Source: Populus alba (lineage: Eukaryota; Streptophyta; Magnoliopsida; Malpighiales; Salicaceae). From it: 64,000 bases of DNA. Below, piece by piece: positions 34,070 to 44,998 of this stretch. The notes below the pieces were generated by a model. The model worked only from the letters and a program-made list of their open reading frames with translations. It did not search any database and had not been told where the DNA came from. Location: positions 5,146,001 to 5,210,000 of the forward strand of contig NC_133293.1 in NCBI RefSeq assembly GCF_005239225.2, in the 5' to 3' direction. A program made the position numbers and the translations under genes. How positions within the stretch are numbered: the first letter of the stretch is position 1; each line of letters begins with the position of its first letter.

Positions 34070-35087
34070 ACCATGGCTTAGCTTTTCGCATCGTTGATCT
34101 ACAATCCTCCTCTGCTCCCTCTCCCTTGATGAATACGAAGACGACGAAAAGAATAGAGTTTGTAGCAGGAAAACACTGATTTAGATTCGAGATTACGAAC
34201 CTGACTTTTGGCTGGACCGGAACTCATCGAAAAAAACAAACAAATGCGAAAGTGATGAAAATGACTCAAACAACAGCCAAATATCAAAATATGATGATAG
34301 TATAATGGCAGGAACGAGACCAACAGAAACAAAACAAGTCTTGAAAGATAACACCAAACAGACTCGTTACGACAAAACAAGACCCAATTCAGGAACCTAA
34401 AGAAACCGATATCCAAATGACCTTGAATTTAATATGTAGTATTACTATTGCAATACTCTGAAAACACCAAAACACAATTTATAGCTCGTGTTCTCTTATT
34501 TCTAGGTACCCAAACGCCTTGTATGGTCAGTTTGCGGCAGAATTGGACCTCCAATTAAAACCTCCAGAAGCCGATATCAAAATGATCCCAAATGCTGCGC
34601 TCTCATCCCCAATACACATAATATGAGGTTTCAATTGATTCTAAGGTGGTTTGCTTATGGTTCACTAATAGTAGTGTTTCTGCGGCGCAATTGAACCTCA
34701 AGGAAACAATATCAGGATAAGCCCAAACTTTACATATGATGCGATCTCGCCCCCAATAGACTGAATATGAAGTTTAAATTGATTCTGAGGTGGTTTGGTT
34801 ATGGTTCACCAGGAGTTGTGTTTCTGCGGCAAAAATTGAATGATCCTTCAAATTTCAACTAATCCCTCTTTAACTCTCTTTCCTTTATATATATAGACAC
34901 ATATATAGACACTGATATGATTAGAGACAGTAACAAGATGAATTATAATTCTTTTTTGCTTAGATGACGCAGACACGAAGAACAAGAAGATGGACGCAAA
35001 CACTGAAAAACCTAAGGGCACGCTAAAAAAAAAACAAAAATAACCGAATGATATGACCTTGTTTCGGAGCCTAGCTCGGATACCAAC

Positions 35088-35585
35088 TGATGCGAACCAC
35101 GTGGTCACGCAGCCCACAATCAAGATTGAGATCCGATCCCGGGAAGCCAAAATAGGTCTGATATGAGCGTGACACAATGGAAACCTGCCCCAGGCACCAA
35201 CACAATTGGAACGAGTAGAATGACGCCACGAAGCCGGTTAATCTTCGATAAGTCAGGTTCAGTTCGTTCAAGAGCTGAAGAATGCAAGAATCACTCTCAC
35301 ACGTTAAAAACTGAAAAAATTCAGAATAATAATCATCAAAGCTGCTGAAATTTTGGCTTACATGAGTTTAAATAGTTCTTCAAAAAGTAACCCTAATGGA
35401 CCCCTTATGTGGACTTATATGAGGTCCGCTCAAAACTGGCCCAACACGCTAAACTGAAAAGCCCATAACCTGATCCAAACAAGCCCTGGACCCTAGCTCG
35501 AAAAAATGTTTTAATTAAGCCCAGACATTAAAGAAAATGATAAAAAAAATAATAATAATAACCAGTCTGTCATTAAATACCACCA
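35088..35585 (-). repeat. IQ-element LTR, minus array, complete
   Basis: Nearly identical to 32830-33328, one unit length (2258 bp) away, and followed by the same primer-like site at 35074-35085. Confidence 0.65.
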
Positions 35586-35983
35586 GCCCTTCTTTCCTTG
35601 TGTAGCTGGGATGAATAAGGAATCCTTATAGGAAAAGGATTCTGAAACATTAATGAATCAGTGCCAAACTTGTAGATTATATTGCAGCTCATTAAAGATC
35701 CTCGTGGAACCAGAAAGTTCCCAAAACCAGCTGCCACATCCTTGTAGGAAAAAGAATCCTAGCCAAATAGGAAGTCCACGAGTCAAATGGAAGTAAATAA
35801 CAAAATCCGTACAGCCTCCGTTGACCAGAGTTGCCGTTCCTTCCCGAACTCCGATTGACCTAAATTTTTAACCCAAGGTAGCGAAACATGTCTGGAGAGT
35901 CCACGTAAAATATTAGCCCGATCCAACGGTCGGATTGAGAATTATGACTGTTGCGCTTTTTACGCCAAAATCCGAATCTGACC

Positions 35984-36325
35984 TTACTTGGGTCGTATCA
36001 CGTGGCTGAGCCGTATCGCCTTCCCTACCTCTTCAAGAAGATTCGCCCTCGAATCTTGAATAGGATCCATAGCGACTTCAGCAGCCTCTTGTTTAAGCCT
36101 TCGGAATCCCCTTATTGCTAACACCTCTCTCCAGCAACACTGTATGGAAGTAGTGACGACAAGAATTTTCAAATAAGCACGCCGTACTAGCCACTTGCGT
36201 GCATACTTCCGAATGATTCTCCTTCTTCTTTCATCCTTTTGGCGCTGCACCTCTTTTCCCATGAAGCTTGAAGATCATAGAATAACCTTCTACACTTATC
36301 AACTTCTCGTTCTAAGGCCTCCAAA
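35984..36325 (-). pseudogene. IQ-motif ORF, minus array copy 3, double indel
   Basis: A missing T near 36255 and nearby indels (GACGACAAGAATTTTC near 36156) change AYLKFLSVTT to AYLKILVVTT and break the frame before KEVQRQ. Both IQ motifs remain readable. Confidence 0.75.
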
Positions 36326-37343
36326 CCATGGCTTAGCTTTTCGCATCGTTGATCTACAATCCTCCTCTGCTCCCTCTCCCTTGATGAATACGAAGACGAC
36401 GAAAAGAATAGAGTTTGTAGCAGGAAAACACTGATTTAGATTCGAGATTACGAACCTGACTTTTGGCTGGACCGGAACTCATCGAAAAAAACAAACAAAT
36501 GCGAAAGTGATGAAAATGACTCAAACAACAGCCAAATATCAAAATATGATGATAGTATAATGGCAGGAACGAGACCAACAGAAACAAAACAAGTCTTGAA
36601 AGATAACACCAAACAGACTCGTTACGACAAAACAAGACCCAATTCAGGAACCTAAAGAAACCGATATCCAAATGACCTTGAATTTAATATGTAGTATTAC
36701 TATTGCAATACTCTGAAAACACCAAAACACAATTTATAGCTCGTGTTCTCTTATTTCTAGGTACCCAAACGCCTTGTATGGTCAGTTTGCGGCAGAATTG
36801 GACCTCCAATTAAAACCTCCAGAAGCCGATATCAAAATGATCCCAAATGCTGCGCTCTCATCCCCAATACACATAATATGAGGTTTCAATTGATTCTAAG
36901 GTGGTTTGCTTATGGTTCACTAATAGTAGTGTTTCTGCGGCGCAATTGAACCTCAAGGAAACAATATCAGGATAAGCCCAAACTTTACATATGATGCGAT
37001 CTCGCCCCCAATAGACTGAATATGAAGTTTAAATTGATTCTGAGTGGTTTGGTTATGGTTCACCAGGAGTTGTGTTTCTGCGGCAAAAATTGAATGATCC
37101 TTCAAATTTCGGAAAAAGAATCCTAGCCAAATAGGAAGTCCACGAGTCAAATGGAAGTAAATAACAAAATCCGTACAGCCTCCGTTGACCAGAGTTGCCG
37201 TTCCTTCCCGAACTCCGATTGACCTGAATTTTTAACCCAAGGTAGCAAAACATGTCTGGAGAGTCCACGTAAAATATTAGCCCGATCCAACGGATTGAGA
37301 ATTATGACTGTTGCGCTTTTTACGCCAAAATCCGAATCTGACC

Positions 37344-37700
37344 TTACTTGGGTCGTATCACGTGGCTGAGCCGTATCGCCTTCCCTACCTCTTCAAGAAG
37401 ATTCGCCCTCGAATCTTGAATAGGATCCATAGCGACTTCAGCAGCCTCTTGTTTAAGCCTTCGGAATCCCCTTATTGCTAACACCTCTCTCCAGCAACAC
37501 TGTATGGAAGTAGTGACCGACAAGAATTTCAAATAAGCACGCCGTACTAGCCACTTGCGTGCATACTTCCGAATGATTCTCCTTCTTCTTTCATCCTTTT
37601 GGCGCTGCACCTCTTTTTCCCATGAAGCTTGAAGATCATAGAATAACCTTCTACACTTATCAACTTCTCGTTCTAACTCATCACCTTTAGAACCCAACAC
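37344..37700 (-). CDS. IQ-motif ORF, minus array copy 4, fused in frame to LINE ORF1 start
   Basis: From EREVDKCRR onward it is the intact IQ ORF. Upstream of 37677 the minus strand carries 24 bases of LINE ORF1 (reading LGSKGDEL), in frame with it, so an open frame LGSKGDEL-EREVDKCRR results. The LINE part is an inverted scrap at the junction. The fusion is a chance product of rearrangement, but it leaves a continuous frame. No ATG of its own is certain. Confidence 0.6.
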   Translation of the reverse strand: MLGSKGDELEREVDKCRRLFYDLQASWEKEVQRQKDERRRRIIRKYARKWLVRRAYLKFLSVTTSIQCCWREVLAIRGFRRLKQEAAEVAMDPIQDSRANLLEEVGKAIRLSHVIRPK

Positions 37701-37702
37701 AA
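37678..37702 (-). other. Inverted 24-bp LINE scrap at the array/LINE junction
   Basis: The bases from 37678 are the reverse complement of GTGTTGGGTTCTAAAGG and the seven bases after it, found in forward orientation near 63195-63218 inside LINE ORF1. The forward LINE resumes right after with AAGTTGGGTCTAAGC, only three bases further along the LINE. This is a tiny fold-back inversion. Confidence 0.8.
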
Positions 37703-38825
37703 GTTGGGTCTAAGCAACAAGAACAACTACACCTTAGCCCCAAATTGAATTTTTTAAATGCTTTGAAGGGCTCTGATGTTGATGAAAATAAGGGTAGGAT
37801 GTCCCTTGATATGAATCCAGTCCGTAACTTGCATTTTGCTCCCCCCGCAATAACTGATGGTCGTGTGACAGTAGCTCCTCCACTTGATGTGTTTGAGGAT
37901 GGCTGTGAACTTTGGAAATCCACTCTAGTTGGTCATTTCGTGGGTCAGAAATTACCCTATCCTGTTGTTAATTCTATTGCTAAAAGAATATGGGGCTCCC
38001 ACGGTCTATCCGAAGTTTTATCTTCTGATAATGGATTCTTTCTCTTCACTTTTGATTCTGTCGATCGCGCCACTAATGTTCTGGAGAGAGCCCCATGGCA
38101 CATGGCCAACAGACCTTTGGTGCTTAAACGTTGGCATCCGAACATGCAATTTTTGAAAGATGATCTGGATAGAGTTCCGGTATGGGTTAAGCTCTACAAT
38201 GTTCCTCTCGAGTATTGGACTGTTAAGGGGCTGAGTTGTGTAGCGAGTGCTATTGGGTTCCCCTTCATGCTGACCTTACTACATTGTTGCGTAAAAGGCT
38301 TAGCTACGCAAGAGTTTGCGTTGAGATAGAAGCTTCGAAAACGCTGGTGAAGGAATACGACCTTCGCTGTCCAAATGGGTATTCATAACAATTTCAGCGG
38401 ATTATGAATGGATTCCTTCAAGGTGCAATAATTGCAATGTCTTTGGACATACCACAGCGATATGTGCTACCAGTAAAGTTGATGATCGTACAATGGGGGC
38501 AGAGGGCAAAAGGAAAATAGGAGCTGTGAACTCTAAACATGCAGATAATAAGCAGAATCAGCTTCAATGGCAGGTAGTTGGTAAACGAAATAAGGGTGTT
38601 ACGATTGGTGAGAATGATTGTTTGGCATCTAAAGAGCTTAATTGTAATGAGAATGGTTGTTTAGCATCTGCTTTACATAGTGCTGATTGTAATACGAATG
38701 AATCTGCGACATTAGATGTGCCCAATGCTGGTTGTTATGAAGATGAAAATCCTACCTCTCCTCTTATTTTGAAGAGCTTACGAGCAGACATGGTGCCGAG
38801 GAAGGGGATGCATGTACTTCTTTAG
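37703..38825 (+). pseudogene. LINE ORF1 (DUF4283-like domain plus zinc knuckle), copy A
   Basis: The ORF1 of plant L1 elements is an RNA-binding protein. Here: NFLNALKGSDVDENKGR, then a DUF4283-like block (FEDGCELWKSTLVGHFVGQK, RIWGSHGLSEVLSS, FTFDSVDRATNVLERAPWHM, RPLVLKRWHP, VPVWVKLYNVPLEYW), a frameshift near 38265, and a C-x2-C-x4-H-x4-C knuckle (CNNCNVFGHTTAIC) near 38430-38470. The low-complexity tail (GKRKIGAVNSKHADN onward) ends at 38825 after another shift. The region 38826-39150 continues ORF1-like sequence with frameshifts. Confidence 0.82.
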
Positions 38826-39150
38826 ATCAAAGTTCAACCATCTGTAATGCAACCATGAACCCTGTTAGTCATGAGGTGAATGTTGATATTGGAGTTATGG
38901 GAGGTGGTACAGGTAAGGAAGATGATGATAAGGAGTCGACGTCACTGATCCAACAAGTCCGCAAAGTCCGATTTCTTCTGACGGGAAACTTTTTATTAAT
39001 CCGTTAGCTAGCAAGGCTAGAGACTCTCTAGAAAAAAAGAAAACAGGTTCTCCAGGCTTTTCAAAGAAGAGTAAGAAAATCTGGCTCCTCGAGGGGGGGC
39101 AAGTCAAGGTAATCCGTGTGTTGATGTTTGGTACTCCTCTCTATTTCCCT

Positions 39151-39806
39151 ATGATTATTGGATGTTGGAATGTTAGAGGTTTGAATGATCCCATAAAGCA
39201 TTCAGAACTGCGTCAGCTCATCCATCAAGAGAGGATGGTTTTTTTTTTGGTTTGGAAACTCGGGTTAGAGACAGAATAAAGATAATGTTTCGCAACTTCT
39301 TATGCGTAATTGGTCATTCTTGTATAATTATGATTTCTCTTGTCGTGGTCGTATTTGGTTTGTTGGAATGCTGATTTTTGGTGAAGGTGGATGTTCTGGG
39401 AATGTCAGACCAGGCTATCCATGTTTCTGTCATGATATTAGCTACCAATATCTGTTTTAATACTTCAATCATTTACGGAGACAATAATGCATCTGTACGT
39501 GAGGCTTTATGGTCTGATATTGTGAGTCGTAGTGATGGATGGGAGTCAACCCCCATGGATTCTTTATGGGCGACTTTAATGCTATCCGCAACCAGTCAGA
39601 GAGGTTAGGGGGGTCTTCTACGTGGGCTGGTCATATGGACAGATTGGAAACATGTATACGTGAAGCGAAAGTGGATGATCTTCGGTATTCAGGTATGCAT
39701 TATACTTGGACGAACCAATGTCCTGAGAATATGATTATGCGGAAACTAGATAGAGTGCTTGTGAATGAGAAGTGGAATATGCGCTTCCCATTGTCGGAAG
39801 CGAGTT
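39151..39806 (+). pseudogene. LINE ORF2 endonuclease, copy A, truncated
   Basis: ORF2 opens at ATG 39151 (MIIGCWNVRGLNDP), the usual NVRGL start of an APE-type endonuclease. The ETR, IYGDNN and FNAIRNQSERLGG blocks follow, then YTWTNQ and RKLDRVLVNEKW. Frameshifts near 39250, 39370 and 39565 split it. The SDHSP box is absent because the copy ends before it at 39803. Confidence 0.8.
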
Positions 39807-40671
39807 ATAGAGAGAGGTTAGAGAGAGGTTAGAGAGGAAAGATTCAAAGGGGCGGTGCTCCAACAGCCATATCTCCGGCGACCACCGTTGGATCAAGCCA
39901 AGATTTGGTTATGTTGTGAACTGAACTATTGTCTACATTCTGACCGAAGGGATCTTCTAAAGCTTCCGCCGTTTAAGAAATCTGGACAATTGAAATTTTC
40001 TGGAAAACCCCCTAGTGCTGTCAGAGTCGCCGGCCCGTTTTGCCTTGTTATACCGTTGGATCCAAACTATTTTTTGGTATGTTGTGAACATCTATATTGC
40101 CTACATTCTGTCCAGAGGGATCGTCCATATTGGATTCCTCCTGCAGAAGCCAGCCATTTGAATATTTCTGGAGAAAGATTTCTCGGAACAGTCAGAGCCG
40201 CCGGCATATTTCTCCTTCTTCCACCGTTGGATCAAGCTTATTTTTGGATATGTGATGCATCTGGTTATGATACACATTTCTGAACGGTGGAGATTAGAAA
40301 TTAAGCCTCCAGCAACGTTGTCTACATGTTCAACAGAAGGTCGTCGTTCTCAGGTCAGTTTCGGTATAATTAAGATCTGTGGCGATCCAACCGTTAAACT
40401 GTGCTGATTGTTGAATATGTTATACATAACATGTGTATCTTCCTTTGAACCGTTGGGATGTTTGAACTGATCGGTTTCCAATCATAGTGCTGGTCACTTA
40501 TTAGTAGCTTCTTGGACTGAGTTTTTTCTAGTATTTGTATGCTGCAAAATTGTCTTTGTGTTCTGCTGTCAAATTTGTTCCAATGGTTAGCTCTGACATT
40601 GAACAACACATGGAGTTAAATCTGGACATACTTTACAATTAGAGCTCCAAGACATGCTAAATAGTCATGAC
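39807..40671 (+). other. LINE 5' UTR (internal promoter region), copy B
   Basis: About 865 bp without a stable frame. It opens with GAGAGAGGTTA repeats and then has three related segments around ACCGTTGGATC, at ~39890, ~40055 and ~40230, each preceded by CGGC/GCCG boxes and followed by a CTACATTCTG or similar block. It thus looks like a degenerate ~170-bp internal repeat. LINE 5' UTRs normally carry the promoter; that role is inferred. Confidence 0.6.
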
Positions 40672-42110
40672 ATGAATCCTGTGTTGGTTCTAAAGGTGAT
40701 GAGTTGAAGTTGGGTCTAAGCAACAAGAACAGCTACACCTTAGCCCCAAATTGAATTTTTTAAATGCTTTGAAGGGCTCTGATGTTGATGAAAATAAGGG
40801 TAGGATGTCCCTTGATATGAATCCAGTCCGTAACTTGCATTTGCTCCCCCCGCAATAACTGATGTCGTGTGACAGTAGCTCCTCCACTTGATGTGTTTGA
40901 GGATGGCTGTGAACTTTGGAAATCCACTCTAGTTGGTCATTTCGTGGGTCAGAAATTACCCTATCCTGTTGTTAATTCTATTGCTAAAAGAATATGGGGC
41001 TCCCACGGTCTATCGAAGTTTTATCTTCTGATAATGGATTCTTCTCTTCACTTTTGATTCTGTCGATCGCGCCACTAATGTTCTGGAGAGAGCCCCATGG
41101 CACATGGCCAACAGACTTTGGTGCTTAAACGTTGGCATCCGAACATGCAATTTTTGAAAGATGATCTGGATAGAGTTCCGGTATGGGTTAAGCTCTACAA
41201 TGTTCCTCTCGAGTATTTGGACTGTTAAGGGGCTGAGTTGTGTGTAGCGAGTGCTATTGGGGTTCCCCTTCATGCTGACCTTACTACATTGTTGCGTAAA
41301 GGCTTAGCTACGCAAGAGTTTGCGTTGAGATAGAAGCTTCGAAAACGCTGGTGAAGGAATACGACCTTCGCTGTCCAAATGGTTATTCATAACAAATTTC
41401 AGCGGATTATGAATGGATTCCTTCAAGGTGCAATAATTGCAATGTCTTTGGACATACCACAGCGATATGTGCTACCAGTAAAGTTGATGATCGTACAATG
41501 GGGGCAGAGGGCAAAAGGAAAATAGGAGCTGTGAACTCTAAACATGCAGATAATAAGCAGAATCAGCTTCAATGGCAGGTAGTTGGTAAACGAAATAAGG
41601 GTGTTACGATTGGTGAGAATGATTGTTTGCATCTAAAGAGCTTAATTGTAATGAGAATGGTTGTTTAGCATCTGCTTTACAGAGTGCTGATTGTAATACG
41701 AATTGAATCTGCGACATTAGATGTGCCCAATGCTGGTTGTTATGAAGATGAAAATCCTACCTCTCCTCTTATTTTGAAGAGCTTACAAGCAGACATGGTG
41801 CCGGAGGAAGGGGATGCATGTACTTCTTTAGATCAAAAGTTCAAACCATCTGTAATGCAACCATGAACCCTGTTAGTCATGAGGTGAATGTTGATATTGG
41901 AGTTATGGGAGTGTACAGGTAAGGAAGATGATGATAAGAGTCGACGTCACTGATCCCAACAAGTCCGCAAAAGTCCGATTTCTTTGACGGGGAAACTTTT
42001 ATTAATCAGTTAGCTAGCAAGGCTAGAGACTCTCTAGAAAAAAGAAAAACGGTTTCTCAGGCTTTTCAAAGAAGAGTAAGAAATCTGGCTCCTCGAGGGG
42101 GGGCAAGTCA
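40672..42110 (+). pseudogene. LINE ORF1, copy B
   Basis: The ATG is at 40672 (MNPV...). The same DUF4283-like blocks and CNNCNVFGHTTAIC knuckle (near 41430) as copy A, with frameshifts near 40690, 40845, 41015, 41115, 41215 and 41260. None is shared by all copies, so many could be sequence errors or recent decay. Confidence 0.78.
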
Positions 42111-42154
42111 AGGTAATCCGTGTGTTGATGTTTGGTACTCCTCTCTATTTCCCT

Positions 42155-42898
42155 ATGATTATTGGATGTTGGAATGTTAGAGGTTTGAATGATCCCATAA
42201 AGCATTCAGAACTGCGTCAGCTCATCCATCAAGAGAGGATGGTTTTTTTTTTTTTTGGTTTGGTTGAAACTCGGGTTAGACGACAGGAATAAAGATAATG
42301 TTTCGCAACTTCTTCTGCGTAATTGGTCATTCTTGTATAATTATGATTTCTCTTGTCGTGGTCGTATTTGGGTTTGTTGGAATGCTGATTTGGTGAAGGT
42401 GGATGTTCTGGGAATGTCAGACCAGGCTATCCATGTTTCTGTCATGATATTAGCTACCAATATCTGTTTTAATACTTCAATCATTTACGGAGACAATAAT
42501 GCATCTGTACGTGAGGCTTTATGGTCTGATATTGTGAGTCGTAGTGATGGATGGGAGTCAACCCCATGGATTCTTAATGTGGCGACTTAATGCTATCCGC
42601 AACCAGTCAGAGAGGTTAGGGGGTCTTCTACGTGGGCTGGTCATATGGACAGATTGGAAACATGTATACGTGAAGCGAAAGTGGATGATCTTCGGTATTC
42701 AGGTATGCATTATACTTGGACGAACCAATGTCCTGAGAATATGATTATGCGGAAACTAGATAGAGTGCTTGTGAATGAGAAGTGAATATGCGCTTCCCAT
42801 TGTCGGAAGCGAGATTCTTGCCTGCTGGTATGTCAGATCATTCTCCCATGGTGGTAAAAAGTCACTGGCAATGTTCAGAACATAAAGAAACCATTCAG
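42155..42898 (+). pseudogene. LINE ORF2 endonuclease, copy B, to the gap
   Basis: Starts at ATG 42155 with NVRGL. It has ETR (near 42268), VDVLGMSDQAIHVSV, IYGDNNASVREALW, FNAIRNQSERLGG in a shifted frame, DRVLVNEK, and the terminal box MSDHSPMVV near 42828-42855. The domain is complete in outline but frameshifted. RT would follow and is lost in the gap. Confidence 0.8.
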
Positions 42899-43398
42899 NN
42901 NNNNNNNNNNNNNNNNNNNNNNNNNNNNNNNNNNNNNNNNNNNNNNNNNNNNNNNNNNNNNNNNNNNNNNNNNNNNNNNNNNNNNNNNNNNNNNNNNNNN
43001 NNNNNNNNNNNNNNNNNNNNNNNNNNNNNNNNNNNNNNNNNNNNNNNNNNNNNNNNNNNNNNNNNNNNNNNNNNNNNNNNNNNNNNNNNNNNNNNNNNNN
43101 NNNNNNNNNNNNNNNNNNNNNNNNNNNNNNNNNNNNNNNNNNNNNNNNNNNNNNNNNNNNNNNNNNNNNNNNNNNNNNNNNNNNNNNNNNNNNNNNNNNN
43201 NNNNNNNNNNNNNNNNNNNNNNNNNNNNNNNNNNNNNNNNNNNNNNNNNNNNNNNNNNNNNNNNNNNNNNNNNNNNNNNNNNNNNNNNNNNNNNNNNNNN
43301 NNNNNNNNNNNNNNNNNNNNNNNNNNNNNNNNNNNNNNNNNNNNNNNNNNNNNNNNNNNNNNNNNNNNNNNNNNNNNNNNNNNNNNNNNNNNNNNNNN
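42899..43398. other. Assembly gap of 500 N
   Basis: Exactly 500 N. It separates LINE copy B from the plus-strand IQ-element array, so neither the LINE RT nor the turning point between the two arrays can be seen. Confidence 0.98.
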
Positions 43399-43756
43399 CC
43401 TCCGGTTTCTTTAGGTTCTGAATTGGGTCTTGGTTTTGTCGTAAGCGAGTCTGTTTGGTGGTTATCTTTCAAGACTTGGTTTTGTTTCTTGTGATACTCG
43501 TGTCTGCCTATGACACTACTCATATCATGTATTTTGATATTTGGGCTGCTGTTTGAGTCATTTTCATCACTCTTCGCATTGTGTTGTTTTTTTCGATAAG
43601 ATTCCCGGTCCAGCCAAAAGTCAGGTTCGTAATCTCGAATCTAAATCAGTGTTTTCCTGCTACAAACTCTATTCTTTTCGTCGTCTTCGTATTCATCAAG
43701 GGAGAGGGAGCAGAGGAGGATTGTAGATCAACGATGCGAAAAAGCTAAGCCATGGT

Positions 43757-44100
43757 TTGGAGGCCTTAGAACGAGAAGTTGATAGTGTAGAAGGTTATTC
43801 TATGATCTTCAAGCTTCATGGGAAAAAAGAGGTGCAAGCGCCAAAAGGATGAAAGAAGAAGGAGAATCATTCGGAAGTATGCACGCAAGTGGCTAGTACG
43901 GCGTGCTTATTTGAAATTCTTGTCGGTCACTACTTCCATACAGTGTTGCTGGAGAGAAGGTGTTAGCAATAAGGGGATTCCGAAGGCTTAAACAAGAGGC
44001 TGCTGAAGTCGCTATGGATCTATTCAAGATTCGAGGGGCGAATCTTCTTGAAGAGGTAGGGAAGGCGATACGGCTCAGCCACGTGATACGACCCAAGTAA
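43757..44100 (+). pseudogene. IQ-motif ORF, plus array copy 1, indel-damaged
   Basis: Homologous along its length to the 46036 copy, but with several indels (GATAGTGTAG near 43782, AAAAAAGAGG near 43824, AGAGAAGGTG near 43952, GAGGGGCG near 44032). It lies close to the gap and shares the indel-rich look of its surroundings. Confidence 0.7.
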
Positions 44101-44499
44101 GGTCAGATTCGGATTTTGGCGTAAAAAGCGCAACAGTCATAATTCTCAATCCGACCGTTGGATCGGGCTAATATTTTACGTGGACTCTCCAGACATGTTT
44201 TGCTTACCTTGGGTTAAAAATTCAGGTCAATCGGAGTTCGGGAAGGAACGGCAACTCTGGTCAACGGAGGCTGTACGGATTTTGTTATTTACTTCCATTT
44301 GACTCGTGGACTTCCTATTTGGCTAGGATTCTTTTTCCTACAAGGATGTGGCAGCTGGTTTTGGGAACTTGGTGGTTCCACGAGGATCTTTAATGAGCTG
44401 CAATATAATCTACAAGTGTGGCACTGATTCATTAATGTTTCAGAATCCTTTTCCTATAAGGATTCCTTATTCATCCCAGCTACACAAGGAAAGAAGGGC

Positions 44500-44998
44500 T
44501 GGTGGTATTTAATGACAGACTGGTTATTATTATTATTTTTTTTTATCATTTTCTTTAATGTCTGGGCTTAATTAAAACATTTTTTCGAGCTAGGGTCCAG
44601 GGCTTGTTTGGATCAGGTTATGGGCTTTTCAGTTTAGCGTGTTGGGCCGGTTTTGAGCGGACCTCATATAAGTCCACATAAGGGGTCCATTAGGGTTACT
44701 TTTTGAAGAACTATTTAAACTCATGTAAGCCAAAATTTCAGCAGCTTTGATGATTATTATTCTGAATTTTTTTCAGTTTTAACGTGCGAGAGTGATTCTT
44801 GCATTCTTCAGCTCTTGAACGAACTGAACCTGACTTATCGAAGATTAACCGGCTTCGTGGCGTCATTCTACTCGTTCCAATTGTGTTGGTGCCTGGGGCA
44901 GGTTTCCATTGTGTCACGCTCATATCAGACCTATTTCGGCTTCCCGGGATCGGATCTCAAACTTGATTGTGGGCTGCGTGACCACGTGGTTCGCATCA
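44500..44998 (+). repeat. IQ-element LTR, plus array 1
   Basis: Starts (approximately) at TGGTGG after the purine run AAGGAAAGAAGGG and ends at GCATCA. A TATTTAAA box is at 44712-44719. The primer-like TGGTATCCGAGC is at 45001. Confidence 0.7.

Larger units (their letters stand above)
30702..37677 (-). mobile_element. Minus-strand tandem array of the IQ-ORF LTR element (~3 units)
   Basis: Units repeat at 2258-2262 bp (compare ORF ends at 31466, 33728, 35984). Each is LTR, primer-like site, leader with a TA run, ORF, 3' region, then the next LTR. The first LTR (30702-31067) lacks its last ~130 bases. The last unit is joined to the one before by a deletion of ~0.9 kb at ~37110 that removed an LTR and most of a leader. 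At 37677 the array breaks inside the ORF against a LINE fragment. Units are about as similar to each other as to those of the plus-strand array. Confidence 0.88.
37703..39806 (+). mobile_element. LINE copy A: ORF1 and part of the endonuclease, both ends missing
   Basis: It starts a few codons into ORF1 (compare the ORF1 start at 63185 in copy C) and ends inside the endonuclease at 39803, where the 5' end of copy B begins at ~39807. It is the same LINE family as copies B and C. The relation to the LINE tail at 25101 is unknown because they do not overlap. Confidence 0.82.
39807..42898 (+). mobile_element. LINE copy B: 5' UTR, ORF1, endonuclease, cut by a gap
   Basis: It begins with ATAGAGAGAGGTTAGAGAGAG at 39807, the same start as copy C at 62314, which defines the LINE 5' end. 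It follows copy A head to tail. It runs into the second gap after the endonuclease SDHSP box. Many single-base differences from A and C, mostly at short runs, break the frames. Confidence 0.82.
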
